64,000 bases of DNA from CAJQQY01 sp045106765 (GTDB taxonomy: Bacteria > Bacteroidota > Bacteroidia > Chitinophagales > Saprospiraceae): NCBI GenBank assembly GCA_045106765.1, contig JBGCFD010000038.1, forward strand, positions 1 to 64,000. Reading direction: 5' to 3'. Below the pieces are notes generated by a model. That model did no database searches, had not been told where the DNA came from, and saw nothing but the letters and a program-made list of their open reading frames with translations. The position numbers and the translations under genes are program-made. Positions 53,624-61,194 of the stretch are shown piece by piece. Positions within the stretch are counted from its first letter, which is position 1, and each line of letters opens with the position of its first letter.

Positions 53624-54163
53624 ATGTCCAAATTTAACGTACTATCACTCGGTGAATTTATTCACAAAGAAGGAATTGATGTTGCCCTAGAATCATTTGC
53701 AGATTTATACTATGATGTCACTTCGAAACATCAAAAGCAAATGAAATTAATTATGGTAACCAAAGGAACCTTACAAGATTATATTTATGAAAGAGCCAAT
53801 AAACTAGGTATTAATAAAGTCATTGAAATTATATCGTGGAGCGAACAGGAAGAGATTGAAGAGTGTTATAAAAATGCTTCGGTAATGCTATTGCCGTCTA
53901 CTGAAAATATTACTCGACTTATCGCTGAAGCATTTTCATTTGGTTTACCCGTTGTATGTTACGAATCAGAACAATTAGACGATACGATAGATCCTTCCTG
54001 TGGAATGATGATCGAATATGATAACTTTCAAGAAAACGTAATCGAATTTTCAGATGTTTTGAGAATGTTATATTTTGATCCTGAGGCTAGAAAAATTTTA
54101 AAAAGGGGAGCATTGAAAAAATATGAAACTCAATTTTCTTGGGGATACACAGATGCTGCATAA
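53624..54163 (+). CDS. Stand-alone GT4 C-terminal (donor) domain protein
   Basis: 179 residues, only the second Rossmann half of a GT-B glycosyltransferase. NVLSLGEFIHKEGIDVALES corresponds to the family segment normally near residue 190, and ASVMLLPSTENITRLIAEAF with GLPVVCYESEQLDD to the sugar-nucleotide site, though the first Glu of E-x7-E is displaced. The N-terminal acceptor half is missing, with no gene remnant upstream. It may be a remnant, a regulator or half of a two-protein enzyme. It has its own terminator and precedes the Clp-type ATPase by 250 bp. Confidence 0.75.
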   Translation: MSKFNVLSLGEFIHKEGIDVALESFADLYYDVTSKHQKQMKLIMVTKGTLQDYIYERANKLGINKVIEIISWSEQEEIEECYKNASVMLLPSTENITRLIAEAFSFGLPVVCYESEQLDDTIDPSCGMMIEYDNFQENVIEFSDVLRMLYFDPEARKILKRGALKKYETQFSWGYTDAA

Positions 54164-54279
54164 CTAATGGCGAATGGTCAACTGTTAGTGTTTAATACCA
54201 TTATGGTTTTTCCCATAGTATTAATTATTCATTAGACTGGTTATCTAATTAGAAAATATTTTTTTGACAAAATAAAAGG

Positions 54280-54314
54280 AAGGTATAATCTTGAAAAAGG
54301 TTGTACCTTTTTTT
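54280..54314 (+). terminator. Intrinsic terminator after the half-GT gene
   Basis: AAGGTATAATC pairs with GGTTGTACCTT (G-T pairs allowed), 8-base loop, T run. It suggests the Clp-type gene is transcribed separately. Confidence 0.7.
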
Positions 54315-54320
54315 AATGAT

Positions 54321-54352
54321 GAATGGTTAACTGTTAATGGTCTTAACCATTC
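54321..54352. repeat. GAATGGTTAA hairpin
   Basis: GAATGGTTAA and TTAACCATTC are perfect complements across a 12-base loop. The words GAATGGTTAACTGTTAATGG resemble GAATGGTCAACTGTTAGTG at 54172-54190, just after the half-GT stop. Confidence 0.55.
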
Positions 54353-54414
54353 ACCATTAAAAATACTATCTTGTGCAACTCAATTTTTAAAGAAAACTAT
54401 TTCCATTTTATCAA

Positions 54415-57400
54415 ATGCCTTATACCGTAACCATTCCATTTTTTGCTTTTAAGTTGCATTACACTACTGGCTCTCCAGGACTGACACCAGTACATGATAT
54501 GGGACTAATGCGTTTTTCTCAATCTCTTGAAAAAGTAGCAAAATCTTTTGCCTCCGAATATCAAAAACATGTTATCAATAAAGGTAAATTAAGAGATGTT
54601 TTGAGTTATTGGCAAAATGGTGATTTTATCAAATCAAAAGTTTTAATTCCAATTTCAAAATCTAGAGATGGATTCTCTTATCCAAATATTGAATTAGAGT
54701 TTGATTTTTTTTATCAAAAAAATCAGAAAGGATATTGGTGCGTTATTCCAGCTCTAAAGTTGGAAGCAATGGCAGCGTCCGAAAATGAAATTGAAAGTAT
54801 TTTGATTAGTGCTGTTTTACTTGAATTCAGAAGAACTGGGAGGTTGAATTCTGTAAGTGGAATTGTTGATGCTATATGGTATAATGAAATTGAATTATTG
54901 CGACATGATATTGAAATAAAGTTTCCTACACCTACGGAATTAGACAATATTCAAGAGTTAAAAAATGAAGAATGGTTACCGAATGTAGCTACTCAACTCG
55001 AAATAAATGAAAGAATTACTTATGGCAGAGAATCCGAACTGAATCGTTTTATTCGAGCAATGAAAGGAAATTCTTTACGGAATATTTTATTAGTCGGTGC
55101 TTCTGGAGTTGGAAAAACGGCTTTGGTTTGGGAAGTGGAACGCCGAAGAAAAGAGGAAAATTTCCGAGGAAGAATTTGGGAAACGAGTGCTTCTGTTTTA
55201 ATCAAAGAGTTAACTAAAGATACTGGTTGGCAGGATAATATAATTCCTTTGGTAAAAGAATTGACGATCAAAGGAGATATTCTTTTTGTTCGAAATTTAT
55301 TGGAATTATTCGAAGTTGGAAAATATAAAGGCAATAGTATCAGTATTGCTGAATATTTATTGCCCTACATTAGTCGAGGAGAATTGACGATCATTTCGGA
55401 ATGTACCAATGAGGAAAAGGGAATCATCGAATTACGAAGTTCTAATTTTCTTTCCAATTTTGAGATCATTGCTATGGAAGCCCCTAAGGATGATTTGGAA
55501 GATATTATTTTGAAAAAAGTAAAAGATCTTTCTGTTAAAAATAAAATCAAAATTGAAAATGAAGCCATCGAAGAAACAATTCGATTGAATAAACGCTTCA
55601 CTCCTTACTCTGGTTTTCCAGGCAAACCGATTCGATTTTTAGAAAGTATTTTACTCAATCAAGTTTCTGCCAAAGAAAGAAAATCAATTATTGAAATTTC
55701 AAGATCAGAAGTCATCAGTCATTTTTGCGAAGAAACTGGAATGCCTGCATTTATGGTTGACCCTGTTATTCCGATGCACCTAAATCAAATTAAGGCTCAA
55801 TTTAATAACTCTGTTTTTGGTCAAGAAGCTGCAGTAGAAAGTGTCGTCAATATGTTGAGCACCGTCAAAACGGGTCTTTCCAAAACGGGAAAACCCATCG
55901 CTTCTTTTCTCTTTGTCGGGCCAACTGGAGTTGGAAAAACGGAATTAGCAAAAGTGCTTTCGGAATTTATGTTTGGTAGTAGAGACCGAATGATTCGGTT
56001 TGACATGAGTGAATATTCAAGTTATAATGCCGTGAGCAAGTTGTTAGGTGCTGGATTTTATTCAGATGGATTATTGACTTCGACTGTTCAACGAGAACCC
56101 TTTTGTGTCTTGCTTTTTGATGAAATTGAAAAAGCACATCCTGATTTTTATGATCTATTATTGCAACTATTGAGTGAAGGAAGATTGACAGATAGCCGAA
56201 GAAAATTGGTCAATTTTTGTAGCACCATAATTATCATGACTTCTAATATTGGAGCCGCTGCAATGCAAAGAAGAAGCATCGGCCCTGAAAATAAGAATCA
56301 TAATAAAGAAATTTCGCAACGATACTTACGAGCTGTTCAAGATTATTTTAAACCTGAAATTTATAATCGAATTGATCAGGTGATTCCTTTCGAACCACTT
56401 TCTCAAGACACCGTTCGCTTCGTCGTTGAAAGAGAAATCGAAGCACTCAAAAAAAGAGAAGGTATTCGTTTTCGAAAAATAGACTTGACCATTGAGGACG
56501 AGGTATTAGACTATTTGTCAAAAGAAGGCTACGACAGTCGATATGGTGCTCGGTATTTGCAACGAGCTTTGCGGCAAGAATTAATTATTCCACTTTCCAA
56601 AAAAGTCAATGTCTTTGATTTGGATGATCAATTGATTGTCAATGTTTCTATGAAAAATAAAAGTATTGAAATTTCAGTCGATGCAGACCCATTGGGATTA
56701 GATTTACTTTTTGAAGAAATTGAAAAATTTGATTATACCGATTTGACAGGAGAGTATCGAAGACAAATGCAACAATTTCAATCTGGATTTTTGTTTACTC
56801 AACTGATGAGTGATTTAGAGATTTTAATTCGAGAAAAAAATAAACTAGGAGAAAATTTTTGGGAAGAAAAAAGTAGAGCTGAAAAGTATTCCATCCTGCT
56901 GAATTTAAAATCAGAAGTAGAAATTCAACAAATAGCTATTGAAAAATTAGAAACAAATTTTTCTTTAGCCTGCATGGAATTGCAAGAATATAAAACCGAA
57001 TGGTCCAGTCAGTTGGAAAAATGGAAAGCAGATTTTTTTGACTTAAAAGTGAAAAATTTAATGCAATCAAATCCAATGAATGGGAATGGTCGAGTTAGAA
57101 TTTATGGAAAAAACATTCAACCTTTGATGGATTTTTATATGGAGTTTTTTATCAAAAAAGGATTTGAATTCTCTGTGCAAACGATTTGGTTTCGAGACAG
57201 TTTTTATAATGAAAAAATTGAATTAATAAACAAAAAAGGTAAGGTAAATGCAGAAATTCGAAAAGAATACTATGTGCGAGATTGGATAAATAAAAGTGAT
57301 AAAAATTTAAAACCAGAGGAAGCGCAAGATATTTTTTGTGGCATTGATTTTTTGATTATTGGAGAATGTCCCAAGTTATATTTGCGGAATGAATCAGGAA

Positions 57401-57660
57401 TGCAACGATGGAAAATGGGGCCAAAAGAAGAGTATCTATTCATCTCGGAAGTGGTAGATATGAATGCTCCTTTCCCTAACAATATTCATAAGAAGTCTTT
57501 TTTTGAATCTAAGAACCCTTTCAGAATTGTTGAACCGCTTTTTCTGGAAGACAAGAATTTGAATATTAAAAGAGAGGTAATTAAAGGCAATTATTTAGAA
57601 TTGATTATTCCTATATTGGATAGTCAATTTGAAATATCGGTAGATTTAGCGGTTTTATAA
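54415..57660 (+). CDS. Clp/Hsp100 AAA+ ATPase fused to an RF2-like domain 1-PCRF module
   Basis: 1081 residues. About 1-190: unique N domain, no Clp_N repeats. About 200-450: AAA+ D1 with Walker A GASGVGKT (228-235), but the Walker B DE is replaced by R293-N294. No M domain. About 470-780: AAA+ D2 with Walker A GPTGVGKT (502-509), Walker B LLFDEIEKAH (D569, E570), DMSEY, and the Arg-finger region FKPEIYNRID, all intact. About 800-1010: FWEEKSRAEKYSILLNLKSE followed by a coiled helix region and YLRNESGMQRW (E993-R998), strikingly like release factor 2 domain 1 plus PCRF (ExGxHRV). No GGQ domain follows. It may couple unfolding to ribosomes. Confidence 0.8.
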   Translation: MPYTVTIPFFAFKLHYTTGSPGLTPVHDMGLMRFSQSLEKVAKSFASEYQKHVINKGKLRDVLSYWQNGDFIKSKVLIPISKSRDGFSYPNIELEFDFFYQKNQKGYWCVIPALKLEAMAASENEIESILISAVLLEFRRTGRLNSVSGIVDAIWYNEIELLRHDIEIKFPTPTELDNIQELKNEEWLPNVATQLEINERITYGRESELNRFIRAMKGNSLRNILLVGASGVGKTALVWEVERRRKEENFRGRIWETSASVLIKELTKDTGWQDNIIPLVKELTIKGDILFVRNLLELFEVGKYKGNSISIAEYLLPYISRGELTIISECTNEEKGIIELRSSNFLSNFEIIAMEAPKDDLEDIILKKVKDLSVKNKIKIENEAIEETIRLNKRFTPYSGFPGKPIRFLESILLNQVSAKERKSIIEISRSEVISHFCEETGMPAFMVDPVIPMHLNQIKAQFNNSVFGQEAAVESVVNMLSTVKTGLSKTGKPIASFLFVGPTGVGKTELAKVLSEFMFGSRDRMIRFDMSEYSSYNAVSKLLGAGFYSDGLLTSTVQREPFCVLLFDEIEKAHPDFYDLLLQLLSEGRLTDSRRKLVNFCSTIIIMTSNIGAAAMQRRSIGPENKNHNKEISQRYLRAVQDYFKPEIYNRIDQVIPFEPLSQDTVRFVVEREIEALKKREGIRFRKIDLTIEDEVLDYLSKEGYDSRYGARYLQRALRQELIIPLSKKVNVFDLDDQLIVNVSMKNKSIEISVDADPLGLDLLFEEIEKFDYTDLTGEYRRQMQQFQSGFLFTQLMSDLEILIREKNKLGENFWEEKSRAEKYSILLNLKSEVEIQQIAIEKLETNFSLACMELQEYKTEWSSQLEKWKADFFDLKVKNLMQSNPMNGNGRVRIYGKNIQPLMDFYMEFFIKKGFEFSVQTIWFRDSFYNEKIELINKKGKVNAEIRKEYYVRDWINKSDKNLKPEEAQDIFCGIDFLIIGECPKLYLRNESGMQRWKMGPKEEYLFISEVVDMNAPFPNNIHKKSFFESKNPFRIVEPLFLEDKNLNIKREVIKGNYLELIIPILDSQFEISVDLAVL

Positions 57661-57994
57661 AACAAGTTGAACTTAAAAAAAAGGTTAGATTTTATATGGA
57701 GGTTTTTTTTATATTTTAAGAAATTATTTTAGATTTGCAATCCGTAAATAGAGAAATTCCTAAATTCTCAAATTATACATTCCCACACTTTAACATATCA
57801 CCTAATCCAAAATCCGATTTCCATACCTTTTGTATGGTAAAAAATATTCCATTTATTTATCATAATTGTACTTTCAGGAGTTCACTCCTTCAAGATATTT
57901 ATCCCATTTTGAACACATCCGTCACCTAGAAATGTATTCTCCTACGCTGGGTGGCGTTTTTTTTTATGAATATCTAACACTCAATAAGGAATGT
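57661..57994. other. Convergent intergenic region with terminator
   Basis: About 330 bp between the Clp-type gene and the zinc-ribbon gene. It holds only AT-rich DNA and the hairpin at 57920-57965. Confidence 0.5.
57920..57965 (+). terminator. Possible intrinsic terminator
   Basis: CGTCACCTA pairs with TGGGTGGCG (two G-T pairs), 19-base loop, then nine T. It lies 260 bp after the Clp-type stop, so readthrough up to here is implied. Confidence 0.45.
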
Positions 57995-58933
57995 TCAATT
58001 CATCCTTTTCAACTTCCGCAACAACTTCATCATTTTAATATTTACTGAAGGACTTACATTAAAAAAATGACCATTAATAGTAATCCAATCTTTCTCTTTT
58101 TTGATAGAAGTGAGCTCGTGGAAAAGAACTTTTTTAGCTTTTTCGAAATGTGCCTTCCAATAGATTCCTTTTTCAGTCAATGAAAATCCTTCCTTACAAG
58201 AACCAAAAATAGTTTGATCAGCAATCAACATTATTTTTTCATCCTTTTCTGGAAATAAAAAAGCAAGGCTAGCATTTCGTAATTTCTTCACAGGCATCGT
58301 GATAAAGTCGATGAAGAAATCTTCTTTCTCATTTTCCAAATGCAAATAATCTAAAATCAATAATTGTAAATCTACTGTTTCTTTTTTTGCATCATGATAG
58401 GCTAAAATTTCCTCTGATAATTGAGTGGAATTTAAATCATGGCAAAAAAGAATAATGAAGTGATCTAATAAATTATTAAAATTAGACGAAATCATTTGAT
58501 CAACTTTTCGCTGCACATTTCCATCTTGCCTCGCATGAATAGAGTAAGCCTCTTCTGCCAACTGATTGAGTCGAACTTCAAAGTTTTTTCCAAAATCAGA
58601 ATCATGAAATCGTTCTAAATATTGGCTATACTTTCTCAGGTCTTGTTCTTCTTGAATATGTCCTCGAAAATCATTGAAAAAATATTCTTTTAAATCCGGT
58701 GCGATGGAATTAGTTTCTTTAAAGTTAAGTGGATAAAGTGCATCATAAGATTCCCTTGAGGTATTTTTTTTGGAAAAAAAATAACCACACGATTTACAAA
58801 AAGCAGCCTTGTGAGGATTGGAAATATGGCAATCAGGACAAGTAACAGTTGTTGCAACAACTTGAGTTCCGCAATTGTGGCAAAAGCGAGCATCATTTAA
58901 AATGGAGGTGTTACATTTAATACATTTTTTCAT
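57995..58933 (-). CDS. Double zinc-ribbon protein with a PH-like C-terminus
   Basis: 312 residues from the ATG at 58933. Two zinc ribbons open the protein: MKKCIKCNTSILNDARFCHN (CxxC..CxxC) and TVTCPDCHISNPHKAAFCKS. A helical middle (about 75-220) follows, then GSCKEGFSLTEKGIYWKAHF, KKVLFHELTSIKKEKDW and ITINGHFFNVS, a pattern of strands like bacterial PH/YxeI-like domains. It could be an adaptor that binds protein or nucleic acid. It converges on the Clp-type ATPase gene; no overlap or shared promoter links them. Family not recognised. Confidence 0.7.
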   Translation of the reverse strand: MKKCIKCNTSILNDARFCHNCGTQVVATTVTCPDCHISNPHKAAFCKSCGYFFSKKNTSRESYDALYPLNFKETNSIAPDLKEYFFNDFRGHIQEEQDLRKYSQYLERFHDSDFGKNFEVRLNQLAEEAYSIHARQDGNVQRKVDQMISSNFNNLLDHFIILFCHDLNSTQLSEEILAYHDAKKETVDLQLLILDYLHLENEKEDFFIDFITMPVKKLRNASLAFLFPEKDEKIMLIADQTIFGSCKEGFSLTEKGIYWKAHFEKAKKVLFHELTSIKKEKDWITINGHFFNVSPSVNIKMMKLLRKLKRMN

Positions 58934-59030
58934 ATTCGCTGCGAAAATAGTTAAAATTTGAATGATTTGAGGGTTTGACAAATTTGATTTACCCAAAAAA
59001 GGGTATTCTCTGTATTTTAAATATTAGACA

Positions 59031-59062
59031 TTTGTTATATTGAATCAAAGAGTTTAACTTTA
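59031..59062 (+). promoter_or_regulatory. Promoter of the protease gene
   Basis: TTTG (59031-59034), 20-bp spacer and TAACTTTA (59055-59062, 7 of 8 to TAnnTTTG) lie 58 bp before the ATG at 59121, a good Bacteroidota sigma-factor match. Confidence 0.5.
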
Positions 59063-59120
59063 CAAAGAATTTCCCAAGCCGATCTATTAATAATCCTTTA
59101 CGAACAAATCTCGCTAACCC

Positions 59121-61070
59121 ATGAACTTGAAACGTCATTTCACAATACGTTACTCTACCCTCTTCGTATTTTTATTTCTTTTATCTAATTTTTCTATAGT
59201 TGTTGCTCAACGGTCTGTTGGTGGCACTCCTGTTAGTTTTTCATCAAAAAATCAATCTGTTTTTTCGAAAGAAAATAAAGCAGTAAAAGTACCAGCCTTA
59301 AATATGGCTCGGTTAAAAAAAGAAGATAAAGCTAATAGTTCCAATCGATTTGCTGCTCCAGTAGATGTTAATTACACTTTGACTAATTCTGGTCAATGGG
59401 TAGATTTAGATGATGGAGGTCGAGTTTGGAAATTAAAAATCAAGGCAGATAATGCACTTGGTCTATTTATTTTTTATAAAAATTTCTACTTACCTAATGG
59501 CGCACGATTATTTGTTTACGATGAAAATCAAAAACAAATTTTAGGTGGTTATTCTAACCTTAATAATTCTGATTCTGAAAAATTTATGACTGGAATGATT
59601 GATGGGGAAACTGCGATCATCGAATATTACGAACCTTGGTACGCCAAAGGTCAAGGTAGATTTGAAATCAATCGAATCATGCAAGCTTATGATCGAGAAA
59701 AATTTGTATCCGACAATCCTTTTCAAAACTATACTGGATTTGGAGAATCTTTGGCTTGCAATATTAATATCAATTGCCCTTTAGGAGATGATGTGCCAGA
59801 TCAAAAAAGAGGAGTAGTTAGAATCTTGACCGTTTATAATACAGGAGTGGGTTGGTGCTCAGGATCAATGATTAATAATACCAATAATGATGGTACACCT
59901 TATGTTTTGACTGCAAATCATTGCGGATTTTTAGGTAATAATATTGCAGACTTTACACTTTGGCGATATGATTTTAATTATGCTTTTCCTACTTGTGCTA
60001 ATGAAACGGATGAACCTCCTTTTCAATCCATCTTAGGAGGAGAAGTTGTTTCAGGATCAACGGTATCAGATTTTTTATTAGTAAAACTTTTTGCCAATGT
60101 TCCTTCTTCCTACAATGCTCATTTTAATGGATGGAATAGATTAAACTCTCCACCTCAAAGTTCTAAACAAATTCATCATCCATTTGGAGATGTTATGAAA
60201 ATAGCTGTTGATACGAACGCATTAACTAGCTATCAACACATGACCAACTGGGGAGGTGGAGTTATTACTCCGCCACATTCACATTGGAGATCTACTTTTG
60301 ATCATGGAACGATTGAGGGAGGTTCTTCAGGATCGCCTTTATTTAATCAAAACGGATATATCGTAGGTCAATTACATGGAGGGCCGACCATCGTATGCGA
60401 TAACTTAATTACTTATGATGGAAAATTTTCAGTTTCGTGGGATGATGGAGCGGATTCAACTACAAGATTAAAAGAATGGTTAGATCCATTCGATACTGGT
60501 TTTACACAGTTGGCTGGAATTGATAATCCAGCATTAGGCAATAGCTCGACTGTCTTTGGAATTATTCAAAAGGAAAACGGAACTTCTATTCAAAACGTAG
60601 AAATTCAAGTAACAGGTTCTTCCTCACTTACTTTTAATAATCAAGGAGATGGAAGTTATGAAGCGTTTGACTTGACTAATGGAGATGATTTTACGATTAC
60701 ACCATATAGAAATGACGATCATCGAAATGGAGTAAATGTTTTTGATTTAGTATTGATGAGACAACATATTTTAGGGTTGGGTACTCCACTTACACCTTAT
60801 CAAATCATTGCAGCAGATGTAAATAATGATGGGATGGTAAATATTTTTGATATGGTTTTGGTACAAAAAGTTATTTTGTTATTGGATCCAACTTTTCCAA
60901 ATAATAACTCTTGGAGATTTGTACCAACAGCCTTTAACTTTCCGAATCCATCTGATCCATTTTCTACTCCATTCCCAGAAAGTATTTTTTACACACCAAT
61001 TTTGACAAATATGCAGGATCAAAATTTTGTAGCGATCAAAGTTGGAGATGTGAATGGTTCGGCTAATTAA
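59121..61070 (+). CDS. Lysyl-endopeptidase-like secreted serine protease with dockerin-like tail
   Basis: 649 residues with a signal peptide ending in IVVAQ. A propeptide-like region (about 30-200, WKLKIKADNALGLFIFYKNF) precedes a trypsin-fold domain whose triad is readable: His267 (VLTANHCG), Asp317 (VSDFLLVK), Ser403 (GGSSGSPLF). The order and TANHC wording fit lysyl endopeptidase relatives. After about residue 480 come a carboxypeptidase-regulatory-like strand set and two calcium-loop helices (DDHRNGVNVFDLVLMRQHIL, ADVNNDGMVNIFDMVLVQKV) of dockerin type. The protein ends KVGDVNGSAN without a type IX sorting domain. Confidence 0.87.
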   Translation: MNLKRHFTIRYSTLFVFLFLLSNFSIVVAQRSVGGTPVSFSSKNQSVFSKENKAVKVPALNMARLKKEDKANSSNRFAAPVDVNYTLTNSGQWVDLDDGGRVWKLKIKADNALGLFIFYKNFYLPNGARLFVYDENQKQILGGYSNLNNSDSEKFMTGMIDGETAIIEYYEPWYAKGQGRFEINRIMQAYDREKFVSDNPFQNYTGFGESLACNININCPLGDDVPDQKRGVVRILTVYNTGVGWCSGSMINNTNNDGTPYVLTANHCGFLGNNIADFTLWRYDFNYAFPTCANETDEPPFQSILGGEVVSGSTVSDFLLVKLFANVPSSYNAHFNGWNRLNSPPQSSKQIHHPFGDVMKIAVDTNALTSYQHMTNWGGGVITPPHSHWRSTFDHGTIEGGSSGSPLFNQNGYIVGQLHGGPTIVCDNLITYDGKFSVSWDDGADSTTRLKEWLDPFDTGFTQLAGIDNPALGNSSTVFGIIQKENGTSIQNVEIQVTGSSSLTFNNQGDGSYEAFDLTNGDDFTITPYRNDDHRNGVNVFDLVLMRQHILGLGTPLTPYQIIAADVNNDGMVNIFDMVLVQKVILLLDPTFPNNNSWRFVPTAFNFPNPSDPFSTPFPESIFYTPILTNMQDQNFVAIKVGDVNGSAN

Positions 61071-61140
61071 AAATAGAAATTAGGTATCAGATACCTTTTG
61101 TTTTTCTCATGTTAACACATTGAGATTTTGAAAATAAAAA

Positions 61141-61174
61141 AAGAGGTGTTAGTTCATACGGACTAACACCTCTT
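61141..61174. terminator. Bidirectional intrinsic terminator
   Basis: Perfect 13-bp stem AAGAGGTGTTAGT and complement, 8-base loop, flanked by A and T tracts, between convergent genes ending at 61070 and 61195. Confidence 0.9.
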
Positions 61175-61194
61175 CTCATTTTTAAATCAATAGG

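Noticed and set aside
54415..57660. ClpV of a type VI secretion system
   Set aside because: No tss genes nearby, no ClpV N domain, and the C-terminus is RF2-like.
57735..57929. 64-codon frame after the Clp-type gene
   Set aside because: Low-complexity AT-rich spacer; it runs into the terminator hairpin.
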